Shown piece after piece: positions 7,411-14,790 of a stretch of 29,169 nucleotides of DNA. Numbering within the stretch: position 1 is the first letter of the stretch; the number at the start of each line of letters is the position of its first letter. The translations under genes and the position numbers were made by a program. The DNA is taken from assembly GCA_016935715.1 (NCBI GenBank), contig JAFGQJ010000245.1:1-29169 (forward strand). Reading direction: 5' to 3'. This stretch comes from Spirochaetales bacterium (GTDB taxonomy: Bacteria > Spirochaetota > Spirochaetia > SZUA-6 > DRHE01). The notes beneath the pieces are model-generated. The model saw only the letters and a program-made list of their open reading frames with translations. It had not been told where the DNA came from and made no database searches.

Positions 7411-8556
7411 ATGAAAAAGTTGCTTCCGCTACTGGTACTCCTTGCTTTCGTCGCTACCGGTCTCTGGGCTCAGTTCTATACGACTCTGCCGAGAGAAGAA
7501 CGAAAGGCTCTGGCCGAGGCCTACTACCTGGTCGGACAGCAGTATGATCAAAAAGGGGAAAGCCAGAAAGCCCGGGATTTCAAAGACATGGCGTTCAACA
7601 TCGATCCCGGCCTCGATCCGTCCAATATCCAGCTCAAGGATCAGCCGAGCGCGGCCGCGCTGATCCTCGAGGGTAAGGCAAAACTGGCGGCCATACCGCG
7701 CACCCGGGCGGAGGCGACGCAGGAGCTCATCAAATCGAAGTTCCTCCGCTGGGTCTCCGCATTCCTGAGCAAGGACAGCGCGGCGATGCTCGAGCTCATG
7801 GAGGGCTCGGTCTATTTCGGCGATCTGGACATGGAGATGAACCAGAGCCAGATGAAGGCCCAATTGGACGGCTTTTTCGCCACCGCCGACCTGGGCGGCC
7901 TGGCCCCGACGGAAGTGTTCGACCTCAACAGCCTGACCGTCTCACCGGTAGCGACCCGGTGGGGAGAGACCTATGCAATCGAGGTCCGGGCCAAAATGGA
8001 TTTTTCCAAACAGGTGCCGTTCTGGGCACGACAGCAGAAATACCTGATGCATCAGTCGAAGGGGCGATGGCTGATGTTCGCCATCGGTCAGAAGCTTCCC
8101 CCCGCCAGATGGACGCCGAAAGCCGCACCCCCTGCGGCTCCTTCCGCGGCAGCGGCGCTGGAAGCCGTACCACAGCCGGATATCAAGGCGGCTCTGCTGG
8201 CCTGCCTGGACGCTTTTCTGGACAAGGACGTGGATACCGCTTCCCGTTATTTCTCGGATGAGGTCCAGATCATCCGCATGAACACCTCCCTGTCCAGACG
8301 GGAGATCGCCGAAACCTTCGAGGGCTACTTCGACCAGGCGGATTTTTCCTCCGTGGCCGCGGGGGATGTGGTGGACGCGGACAGCATCTTCGTCGGCCCC
8401 ACGGACCGGTTTCCCGGCCAGTCGCGGGGGCAGGAGTACCTGCTTACGGTGAAGACGCGTCTGGATCTGTCCGATACGATTCCGTTCTGGACTCGTTTTC
8501 AGGACTACTACTTCGCCGAGGAGCGCGGAGCCTGGAGGATTTTCGCCATATTCTAA
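7411..8556 (+). CDS. Secreted protein with two NTF2-like (SnoaL-type) repeats
   Basis: 381 aa; GGGAGG ends six bases before the ATG. Residues 1-20 are a clear signal peptide (MKKLLPLLVLLAFVATGLWA, then QF), so the protein is exported. A short helical region follows with AYYLVGQQYDQKG and a DP-rich turn, resembling one TPR. Two related domains come next, about residues 108-222 and 256-381, joined by an Ala/Pro-rich linker. The duplication is visible at equivalent places: VPFWARQQKYL then WLMFAI in the first, IPFWTRFQDYYF then WRIFAI in the second. Both begin with a helix ending FLSKD or FLDKD. This helix plus curved-sheet pattern fits NTF2-like folds, which bind small ligands or act as scaffolds. 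No enzyme motif is apparent. It has its own promoter, and its last 113 bases overlap the convergent cysteine-cluster gene. Confidence 0.87.
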   Translation: MKKLLPLLVLLAFVATGLWAQFYTTLPREERKALAEAYYLVGQQYDQKGESQKARDFKDMAFNIDPGLDPSNIQLKDQPSAAALILEGKAKLAAIPRTRAEATQELIKSKFLRWVSAFLSKDSAAMLELMEGSVYFGDLDMEMNQSQMKAQLDGFFATADLGGLAPTEVFDLNSLTVSPVATRWGETYAIEVRAKMDFSKQVPFWARQQKYLMHQSKGRWLMFAIGQKLPPARWTPKAAPPAAPSAAAALEAVPQPDIKAALLACLDAFLDKDVDTASRYFSDEVQIIRMNTSLSRREIAETFEGYFDQADFSSVAAGDVVDADSIFVGPTDRFPGQSRGQEYLLTVKTRLDLSDTIPFWTRFQDYYFAEERGAWRIFAIF

Positions 8557-8815
8557 AGGTCTGCACGTAGCCGCAGGAATCCGGAAGGGAAGGATCGAAC
8601 AACGCGGTCAGGAGTGTGACCTTTCTGCACTCCGAACAGACTTTGAAGCGCCGCTCGTATACCGTGCATAGTCTGGTTTCCGTGTCCAGGTAGCGGCACG
8701 GCGCGTTCATGTTGATCGCCAGACCGCGGATGCCCACACGGCGCTCGTAGCAGCACAACCCGCAGCGTTGGCAGATAGCCTCCCATCTGGCAGTGCGCTT
8801 TTCCCGTCGTGTCAT
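8444..8815 (-). CDS. YkgJ-like cysteine-cluster protein (putative metal-binding)
   Basis: 123 aa from an ATG at 8815, 11 bases after the stop of the NHL/VWA gene, so probably the last gene of that operon. There is no clear ribosome site, so coupling is likely. The first 75 residues carry the Cys pattern of the YkgJ/UPF0153 zinc- or iron-chelating family: CQRCGLCC, APCRYLD, RLCTVYERRFKVCSEC and DSCGYV. The function of the family is unproven; the Cys residues are thought to bind a metal. The last 40 residues (Arg/Ser-rich) run antisense to the end of the NTF2-repeat gene and look like an unselected tail; family members commonly end soon after the CGYV motif. A recent loss of the stop codon or a frameshift near 8560 would explain this. 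Confidence 0.75.
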   Translation of the reverse strand: MTRREKRTARWEAICQRCGLCCYERRVGIRGLAINMNAPCRYLDTETRLCTVYERRFKVCSECRKVTLLTALFDPSLPDSCGYVQTFRIWRKSSRLRAPRRSSSPENESRTESYRTDPDASSP

Positions 8816-8826
8816 GGGGGAAGCAT

Positions 8827-10869
8827 CTACTCGGACAGCGGGGCGAAGTAGCCACTCCGGGTCCGGCCGCTCTTTCTGTGAAAAACGACCTCTGCCTGAA
8901 AATCGATGTAATTCTTCCCGAATCCGGAGTCCGTCACGGAGCCGAGCCGCAGCAGATACTTCGAATCCCTGCGGCGGCTGATGTCAGCCGCCAGGGTCGT
9001 CAGGCTCCTGGGCGCGAAATAGGCGATCATCGCTCCCCCCGTCTCGCTGCAGATATACTCGAGCTCCCGGTCCGGCTCGGCCCCGAAATGCACGACATGG
9101 AGGGGAATCGAGTTGTTCTGAAGGTAGTCCGCAACCTCGGCCAGACTGTACTCCGAGAAGGACTGCCTGTTGAGCTTCCCCGTGGTGAGCAGCACGACCG
9201 CTTTTCGCCTCATGGGATCGAGCGCAGAAACGAGCTGCGAGGTGGCCAGCCGCAGCCCCCGATCCAAACGCCAGCCCGGTTCCCAGGGTCCACTCTGGGC
9301 CGCTGCTTTCGATTCCAAACGGCTGGCACCGACCCCGGTTTCCAGCACCGCCTGCTGCCCGGCGCCTATCACACGCCAGCTTCCCGGCCGGTCCATCCCG
9401 CTAATCTGATCGTGCAGAGACTCCACGGCGGCCGCGAGATTCGGCAGATACTCCCTCATTCCGGGTGATTTCTCCACCACGAGGGCTATTTCCAGCGGAA
9501 GATCATCGCCGGGAGAGCGCAGCAGCCGGGCGGAGGGGATCTCCCGGTAAAATTCGCTGAATATGAAGTTCTCCTCCTGCAGGCCGACCACCGGCGTTCC
9601 CTTCCGATCCTCCACCGTGATCTCCACCAGGATGTCGGGGAAGCTCAGGGAGTTGACCCGGTCGACCTGGACGAACAGGCTGGTGTACAGAGCGGCCATC
9701 TCCGAGAGGATGTATACCTTGTTTTCGTCGAAATCCACCACGTAGATCTCACCGTTCGGGCTCAGGGACAGGTGCGTCAAATGCCCGGCTGTCGGACCCA
9801 TATCCGCCAGCGTCAGCCACGTCTCGCGGCGAAGGTCGTACTCGAGCAATCGGCTTCCATCCACCACCAGCAGGTGATCCCGATCGAAGAAGGCGATTCC
9901 CTCCGGCCCGGTCAGCGATCCCTCGCCGAAGCTGTACAGGGAGTTGCCGCTGTCGTCGTAGACCACGATCCGCTTTCTGCCGCTGTCCGCTGCGAACAGC
10001 TGCCCCTCCCGGTAGGCGATACCCGTAGGTGCGCTGAGCCTGAGCTTCGATCCTCTGCCGATGGAGAGAATGAAATTTCCGCTGAAATCGTACTTGTTGA
10101 CCCGGCCGTTGCCCCAGTCGCTCACGTACAGATAGCCGCTGTCATCCACGGCCAGGTACTGCGGTCCGAGCAGCTCGCCGGCGGCCCTGCCCTTGGAGCC
10201 GATGGAGAGAATCCTGTCGCCCTCGAGATTCAACTTGAGGACCCGGTTCCCCCCGTACTCGGCGACGAACAGGAACCGCTCGCCGGTTTGCGGATCCTCC
10301 GCCTCCAGGCAGTCGTACGGCCGATCGAAGCCGCGGATCCCCCCCTGGATGACCTTCTGCACGGCATTGTTGACATCGAGGAGAAGCACCTCATTGGAGG
10401 CGAAGGCGACCACGTAAACCGAGCCGTCTTCACGGACACAAACCGAGGAAGGCCGGCTCAGCGGGTAGGCGTTGCTGCCCTGCGCATCGATGAGGTTCGA
10501 AACCACGAATTGACTGCGTTCCTCGATTCTTTCCCCCAGACCCCGTCTGTAGGCAAGCACATCCACGGTGTTCTTCACCGCGGTATCGCCCGGATCTTTC
10601 TCCAGAACGTAGCGCCACTCTGCAAGCGCTGCATCTTCATAGCCCGCCCGATAGAGAGAAGCTGCCAGCCAGGAGCGGGTTCGCAGGTCCTGGGGTTTTC
10701 TGCTGAGGGATTTCTCGAGTGAAAGGATCGAGTCTCCGAAATTGCCGGAATGAAAGGCCCGCAGCCCCCAACGGAAATCCTCGAAAGCCTGCACGGCCTG
10801 CATATCGATGTCCTGGGCCGACAGCAAAGCGCAGACCAGCAGGAAGAAGAGGATGAGGTTTCTAACCAT
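8827..10869 (-). CDS. Secreted TPR / NHL-propeller / VWA-like protein
   Basis: 680 aa from the ATG at 10869, chosen because it begins directly with a signal peptide (MVRNLILFFLLVCALLSAQD); a GTG at 10884 would add five residues. A TPR-like region follows (about 30-105, including SLYRAGYEDAALAEWRYVLE). A six-bladed NHL-type propeller (about 130-390) has repeats such as LGPQYLAVDDSGYLYVSDWG and LSAPTGIAYREGQLFAADSG. A von Willebrand factor A-like domain occupies about 455-650. The canonical MIDAS DxSxS is replaced by VVEKSPGM and the usual TDG by TTG (LLTTGK), so metal-dependent ligand binding is probably lost. All three modules are interaction modules, so a periplasmic or surface scaffold is likely (inference). 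The gene is upstream of the YkgJ-like gene and may start as a leaderless transcript (see promoter). Confidence 0.88.
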   Translation of the reverse strand: MVRNLILFFLLVCALLSAQDIDMQAVQAFEDFRWGLRAFHSGNFGDSILSLEKSLSRKPQDLRTRSWLAASLYRAGYEDAALAEWRYVLEKDPGDTAVKNTVDVLAYRRGLGERIEERSQFVVSNLIDAQGSNAYPLSRPSSVCVREDGSVYVVAFASNEVLLLDVNNAVQKVIQGGIRGFDRPYDCLEAEDPQTGERFLFVAEYGGNRVLKLNLEGDRILSIGSKGRAAGELLGPQYLAVDDSGYLYVSDWGNGRVNKYDFSGNFILSIGRGSKLRLSAPTGIAYREGQLFAADSGRKRIVVYDDSGNSLYSFGEGSLTGPEGIAFFDRDHLLVVDGSRLLEYDLRRETWLTLADMGPTAGHLTHLSLSPNGEIYVVDFDENKVYILSEMAALYTSLFVQVDRVNSLSFPDILVEITVEDRKGTPVVGLQEENFIFSEFYREIPSARLLRSPGDDLPLEIALVVEKSPGMREYLPNLAAAVESLHDQISGMDRPGSWRVIGAGQQAVLETGVGASRLESKAAAQSGPWEPGWRLDRGLRLATSQLVSALDPMRRKAVVLLTTGKLNRQSFSEYSLAEVADYLQNNSIPLHVVHFGAEPDRELEYICSETGGAMIAYFAPRSLTTLAADISRRRDSKYLLRLGSVTDSGFGKNYIDFQAEVVFHRKSGRTRSGYFAPLSE

Positions 10870-10875
10870 CAAGGT

Positions 10876-10904
10876 ACTATACACAAATCAGGCGAAGGTA
10901 TCTA
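10876..10904 (-). promoter_or_regulatory. Candidate promoter for the NHL/VWA gene, predicting a leaderless mRNA
   Basis: On the minus strand TAGATA (10904-10899), 17 bases, then TATAGT (10881-10876). Only six bases separate TATAGT from the ATG at 10869, so initiation at the normal distance would fall on the A of the start codon. The -35 box is a modest match. No ribosome site precedes the ATG, in keeping with this. Confidence 0.4.
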
Positions 10905-11064
10905 CACGATGGGTCTCACCCGCGGGGACCGCGATCTTTCCTTTGACCCCGAGGTAGAGGATACTCTTGATCTGCCGCAGGTCGATGACCTCTTGGGCGC
11001 CGCCCGACAATTGGGTGCGGGTCTCAGGGGATGGTTGATTGGCTGAAATACTCTCTACACTCAT
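10888..11064 (-). CDS. Unrecognised 58-aa protein
   Basis: The ATG at 11064 has GGAGC about eight bases upstream. A start six codons earlier also exists but has no ribosome site. The protein begins MSVESISANQPSPETRTQLS and continues with EVIDLRQIKSILYLGVKGKI and a short tail ending in VDTFA. It is soluble, without a signal peptide or Cys, and is predicted to be disordered at the start with one amphipathic helix or strand in the middle. It lies 63 bases after surE and 18 bases before the NHL/VWA start. The good start context and non-random composition support a real gene. I do not recognise a family and assign no function. Confidence 0.65.
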   Translation of the reverse strand: MSVESISANQPSPETRTQLSGGAQEVIDLRQIKSILYLGVKGKIAVPAGETHRVDTFA

Positions 11065-11127
11065 TTTCAGAGCTCCATGCAACCACTTGCATTACATTAT
11101 CATTATCGACCTGAAGCCATGAGGCGA

Positions 11128-11877
11128 TTACCGGGATTTCCAGAAAAAACTGGCTTCCCGATAGCGCTCTTCGACCTCGTGGTTGGTGGGGTGAATCAGG
11201 ATCGGCGACAGGGAGGTAAATCCCGCCTCCACGGCAGAGAAGTCGGAACCCTCCTCCATCATGCCGCCGGGGATCTGCCCCCCGATGAAGCTGTACAGGT
11301 CTCCCTGGGGGGACACGAATCGCACCATCTCGTCCTCGTAGATGCGCCGGGTGGGGATCGTGATCACCGGCTCGGCGGGAGTTTCCCGGTTCGGAAAATT
11401 GATGTTGAGAAAATGGTCTTCCGACCACAGATCCCGGATGGCCGCAATATTGCTGCTCATGAACCGAACGGCAAAATCGAGGTGGTACGGCGGCTGATAG
11501 GCGCTGAGGGAGCAGGCTACGGCCGGCTTTCTCATGAACGCCCCCTGCCGGGCGGCCGCCGCGGTCCCCGAATACACGATGTCGGTGCCCAGGTTGGGAC
11601 CCAGGTTGATTCCCGCCACCACCATATCGATCTCCACCGGGACCAGCCCCAGACAGGCGTGCAGCACGCAGTCGGCCGGTGTACCGCTGGAGGCGTATTC
11701 CCGTTCGGAGAGTTTCCTGAACTTGGTGGGGTTTCCCAGAGTGATGGAATGGGAGCTTCCGCTGCGGTTCGAGTCAGGGGCGACCACCCACACCTCGTGC
11801 TCACGCTGCAGCGCGGATTGAAGCAGGCGCAGACCCGGGCTGCCGATGCCGTCGTCGTTGGAAAGCAGGATTTTCAA
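11128..11877 (-). CDS. surE: 5'-nucleotidase SurE
   Basis: 249 aa, the usual length for SurE. The metal-binding signature is intact: NDDGI with D8 and D9, S39 in PDSNRSGSSHS, and N91 in VAGINLGPNLGTD. SurE is a divalent-metal-dependent phosphatase acting on nucleoside 5'- and 3'-monophosphates, and in some species on short polyphosphate. It is involved in nucleotide salvage and stress survival. The start is the ATG at 11877, six bases after the galK stop, so the two are likely cotranscribed. Nothing appears truncated. Confidence 0.96.
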   Translation of the reverse strand: MKILLSNDDGIGSPGLRLLQSALQREHEVWVVAPDSNRSGSSHSITLGNPTKFRKLSEREYASSGTPADCVLHACLGLVPVEIDMVVAGINLGPNLGTDIVYSGTAAAARQGAFMRKPAVACSLSAYQPPYHLDFAVRFMSSNIAAIRDLWSEDHFLNINFPNRETPAEPVITIPTRRIYEDEMVRFVSPQGDLYSFIGGQIPGGMMEEGSDFSAVEAGFTSLSPILIHPTNHEVEERYREASFFWKSR

Positions 11878-11883
11878 GAAGAT

Positions 11884-13044
11884 TCAGCCTCTTTGGCGCT
11901 CGAAGATGATCCGGGCTCCATCGGCGGGCTGGCAGAGGAACACCTCCGGTTTGAAGCTGAATATCCGCTCGTAAGCCTCCAGCCGGGCCTCGTACTGGGG
12001 AATGGCCTTTTCCTCGATCAACGTCACGGTGCAGCCGCCGAATCCGGCCCCGGTCATCCGCGACCCGTAGACGCCCTCGGTTTCCCAGGCCCGCTTCACC
12101 AGCCAGTCCAGCTCCGGGCAGGAAACCTCATACTGATCCCGCAGGCTCTCGTGAGAACGGTTCATCAGCTTCCCGAAGCTGGCAATATCGTTGCGCCGGA
12201 GGCAGGAAGCCGCCTCTCGTACCCGTTCGTTTTCCTCCACCACATGCAGGCAGCGCTTGCGCGTGGTTTCCGGGATCAGGCCCAGGCTGTCCCGCAGATC
12301 CTCCGCAGTGTAGTCCCGCAGTGAGGCGCCGGTTTTGCGGGGGTTGAGCAGCGTGACGCACTTCTCGCAGTCCGCCCGGCGCTGGTTGTACTCCGAATCC
12401 GCCAGGGAACGCGGGACGTTGGAGTTGGTGATCAGTATTTTCACGCTTCGCAGGGATACGGGGATGTGACGGTACTCCATGCTGCGGGTGTCGATGAACA
12501 GCGCCGTGCCGGCTTTTCCCATCCGGGAGACGAACTGATCCATTATCCCGCAGTGCACCCCCACGAAGCTGTTCTCCGCCTCCTGTGCCAGACGGGCCAG
12601 CTCCGGACCCGACATTTCGAATCCGAGCAGCTTCTGAACCGCATACGCGGTGGCTACCTCGAGGGCGGCGGAGGAGGAGAGACCCACCCCCACCGGTATG
12701 TTTCCGGACACGGTGAAGCTCAATCCTCCGGTAATGTATCCCCGGTTCTGCAGCACGCTGATCACGCCCTTGAGATAGTTGGCCCAGCGGTCTTCTCTCT
12801 TGAAACGCAGATTGCTGAGGCTGGTACGCTTGCGGTCGTTGAAATCGACGGAATAGAAACGCAGATGCTGATCCTTGCGGCCTGATACCGCCACCCGCAC
12901 GTAGTAATCGATGGCCATGGGCAGGACGAAACCGTCGTTGTAGTCGGTATGCTCGCCGATCAGATTGACCCGCCCCGGCGCCTGCGCGATTATGTCTGGA
13001 CCCTGGCCATACTCTTCCTGATGGCTGCTGATCAGATCGTCCAT
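11884..13044 (-). CDS. galK: Galactokinase
   Basis: 386 aa, typical for GalK. GHMP-kinase motifs are in order: the substrate motif GRVNLIGEHTDYNDGFVLP near residue 25, the ATP-binding loop VGVGLSSSAALEVA near 120, the catalytic Asp region CGIMDQFVS, and the C-terminal GSRMTGAGFGG. The GEHTDYNDG motif is the form found in galactokinases rather than in homoserine or mevalonate kinases. It phosphorylates galactose to galactose-1-phosphate, the first step of the Leloir pathway. No other Leloir gene is nearby, so galK appears detached from that pathway; its partner here is surE. GGAG lies about eight bases before the ATG. A promoter at 13083-13111 drives it divergently from the cNMP-binding genes. 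Confidence 0.96.
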   Translation of the reverse strand: MDDLISSHQEEYGQGPDIIAQAPGRVNLIGEHTDYNDGFVLPMAIDYYVRVAVSGRKDQHLRFYSVDFNDRKRTSLSNLRFKREDRWANYLKGVISVLQNRGYITGGLSFTVSGNIPVGVGLSSSAALEVATAYAVQKLLGFEMSGPELARLAQEAENSFVGVHCGIMDQFVSRMGKAGTALFIDTRSMEYRHIPVSLRSVKILITNSNVPRSLADSEYNQRRADCEKCVTLLNPRKTGASLRDYTAEDLRDSLGLIPETTRKRCLHVVEENERVREAASCLRRNDIASFGKLMNRSHESLRDQYEVSCPELDWLVKRAWETEGVYGSRMTGAGFGGCTVTLIEEKAIPQYEARLEAYERIFSFKPEVFLCQPADGARIIFERQRG

Positions 13045-13056
13045 GAATGACTCCGC

Positions 13057-13085
13057 TGGAATGAAATCAAAAACGGTGTTATATT
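13057..13085 (+). promoter_or_regulatory. Extended -10 promoter for the cNMP-binding gene pair
   Basis: TG-t-TATATT (TG at 13077-13078, TATATT at 13080-13085) forms an extended -10 element; the -35 position TGGAAT (13057-13062) is poor. The start would be near 13092. The -10 box overlaps the -10 box of the divergent galK promoter. Confidence 0.5.
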
Positions 13086-13111
13086 CTATGGGAAAAACCG
13101 AAAGAGTGCAA
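13083..13111 (-). promoter_or_regulatory. Promoter for galK-surE
   Basis: On the minus strand TTGCAC (13111-13106), 17 bases, then TAGAAT (13088-13083). The start would be near 13076, giving a leader of about 31 bases that includes the galK ribosome site. Confidence 0.55.
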
Positions 13112-13127
13112 GAAAACAGGGGATTTC

Positions 13128-13517
13128 ATGATCGAAACGGATCTGCAGTACGGGGAAAAGGTCAAAATCGAACCGGGAATGATGCTCTACTCAGCGGGGG
13201 ATCCTTTGACCACTCATCCGATCTACTACGTGATCGCCGGTCTCATACGCGTCGGCATCCCCCTGTCCGATGGATCGGCGCTGCCGATGTACCTGCATCC
13301 CGACTCGGTGTTCGGAGTCGTGGAAGCCCTCCTGGACTGCCCGCGTCTGACCACCGCATACTGCATGGAGAGCTCGATCCTGTACCGGTGGGACAGGGAG
13401 GGTTTCGACGTGGCTTCCAGCGTATCCTGGGAACTGGCCCTGGACACGATCACCGGTTTGACCCGCACCCTGCGGATCATGAACGCCGAGTTTGGAGACC
13501 GAATCAAAAATGTCTGA
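13128..13517 (+). CDS. Single-domain cyclic-nucleotide-binding-like protein (first of a pair)
   Basis: 129 aa, with AGGGGA five bases before the ATG. The whole protein is one cupin-like cNMP-binding fold: YVIAGLIRVGIPLSDGSALP followed by MYLHPDSVFGVVEAL. The phosphate-binding cassette is degenerate compared with the canonical GExxL...RxAxV: the region reads VFGVVEALLDCPRLTTA, keeping an Arg but not the Gly-Glu pair. No DNA-binding helix-turn-helix or enzyme domain is attached, so it is not a complete Crp/Fnr regulator. Its last eight bases overlap the next gene, which has the same fold, and the two proteins may form a complex. The ligand is unknown. Confidence 0.82.
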   Translation: MIETDLQYGEKVKIEPGMMLYSAGDPLTTHPIYYVIAGLIRVGIPLSDGSALPMYLHPDSVFGVVEALLDCPRLTTAYCMESSILYRWDREGFDVASSVSWELALDTITGLTRTLRIMNAEFGDRIKNV

Positions 13518-13935
13518 CCAAAACTACGCGGAAATCATGAAGATCGCCTTCCAGGCCGAAGAGGCGATCAATGACGAAGTCATCGCCAAATTCGGCAAGA
13601 AATACGCCGACAAGACGGTTCTGATCAAGGAGGGGGATGTCCAGCAGGAGATCTTCTGGATCCTCTCGGGGGAAGTCTACATCACCCGCAAAATGGGAGA
13701 CAAGTACAAAGTCATGACGACCCTGGGCAAGGGGGAGCTGATCGGAGAGATGAGCTTCTTCGATAAATCGGTGCGCTCTGCAACCGTGATCACCAAGGGC
13801 TCGGTGGAAGCCCTCGTGTTTTCCAAAGAGAATTTCCAGGAGATCTTTGCGGCCAGCCCCCAATGGACCAAGCGGCTGCTGCTCTCTCTGTCCAGCCGGA
13901 TTCGCCAGATGATCGAAAAAATGCAGAATACCTGA
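13510..13935 (+). CDS. Single-domain cyclic-nucleotide-binding protein (second of a pair)
   Basis: 141 aa from the ATG at 13510, inside the previous gene (stop 13517). A TTG six codons earlier is possible; a GGAG lies 12 bases before the ATG. The fold is clear: EIFWILSGEVYITRKMGDKY, then GKGELIGEMSFFDKSVRSAT. The latter is a good match to the cyclic-nucleotide phosphate-binding cassette, with Glu and Arg both in place. This protein is therefore more likely than its neighbour to bind cAMP or cGMP. A C-terminal helical tail (RLLLSLSSRIRQMIEKM) could mediate dimerisation. No output domain is present. The stand-alone cNMP-binding module next to a degenerate partner suggests a sensor pair acting by protein contact (inference). 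Confidence 0.88.
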   Translation: MSDQNYAEIMKIAFQAEEAINDEVIAKFGKKYADKTVLIKEGDVQQEIFWILSGEVYITRKMGDKYKVMTTLGKGELIGEMSFFDKSVRSATVITKGSVEALVFSKENFQEIFAASPQWTKRLLLSLSSRIRQMIEKMQNT

Positions 13936-13955
13936 GCCGCCCGCTCCTCCCCCCT

Positions 13956-14747
13956 CTATTGGAAGTGCAGGGAATACCGCCCCCCCTCGAAAGTCAGGAA
14001 GCAGCGATGTCCGAACAAACGGGATATGGTGTCCGCGGTGAGGGTCCTCCGGCGCTCTCCGCAAGCCAGCACCTTTCCGCCGTTCAGAATCAGGACGCCC
14101 TCGTAGGCTTCGGTGATTTCTTCCACGTGATGGGTGACGGTGACCACGGTCATCTCTTTCTTCTCCACGAACAGGGTGGCTAGGGAATCCAGGAACTCTT
14201 CCCGCGACAGGGGATCCAGGCCCATGCACGGTTCGTCCAGAAGAAGAATCTCCGGCTCGGCCATGAGGGCGCGTGCGATGAGCACCCGTTGCCGCTCCCC
14301 GGTGGACAGGGTGGAGAAGCGGCGAACGCTCAGGTTTTCCACCCGGAGAGCCCGCAGGTTGTTCCGGGCCTTGAGGCGCTCAGCCGGCGTGGGTGCCTCG
14401 AAAAAGGAGAGAGTGCCTTTTCCCCCGGCCAGCACCACATCCAGAACAGTCATGTACTCCGGTATCATGTTTCGAAGATCGTAGTGAACCCAGCCGATGC
14501 GGGAGCGCAGGATCCGCAGATCCGTATGCCCGAACTCCCGCTGCAGGATCACCACCCTCCCCCTGGAAGGGTAGTTGTATCCCGTTATCAGCTTGAGGAG
14601 GGTCGTCTTCCCGCTCCCGTTCGGGCCGAGAAGCACCCAACGGCCGCCCCCGGCAATCTTCCAGTCGACGCCCTCGAGAATCGTACGTCCCCGCAGCTCG
14701 AACCACACGTCCTGCAGGAATATCGACAGGTTTCTTGGTTCTTGCAT
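13956..14747 (-). CDS. ABC-type ATPase of the ModF/PhrA-like group
   Basis: 263 aa from the ATG at 14747; a TTG at 14765 would add six residues. Walker A is GPNGSGKTT, the signature is LSTGERQRVLIARAL, Walker B is EILLLDEPCMGLDP, and the switch His is in VTHHVEE. The GGGRWVLLGPNGSGKTTLLK stretch and the loop IGWVHYDLR, which lacks the usual Gln, recall the COG1119 group (ModF, photorepair PhrA) rather than importer ATPases. No permease or binding-protein gene is adjacent, so it may act alone or with a partner elsewhere. The substrate cannot be deduced. The gene is convergent with the cNMP pair (20 bases apart) and divergent from the Mut7-C gene. No ribosome site precedes the ATG, and a TACTCT lies exactly six bases upstream. 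Confidence 0.88.
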   Translation of the reverse strand: MQEPRNLSIFLQDVWFELRGRTILEGVDWKIAGGGRWVLLGPNGSGKTTLLKLITGYNYPSRGRVVILQREFGHTDLRILRSRIGWVHYDLRNMIPEYMTVLDVVLAGGKGTLSFFEAPTPAERLKARNNLRALRVENLSVRRFSTLSTGERQRVLIARALMAEPEILLLDEPCMGLDPLSREEFLDSLATLFVEKKEMTVVTVTHHVEEITEAYEGVLILNGGKVLACGERRRTLTADTISRLFGHRCFLTFEGGRYSLHFQ

Positions 14748-14790
14748 CGGGACAGAGTAGCCCAAAATCCTGTAACATGGATAGGAGCAA

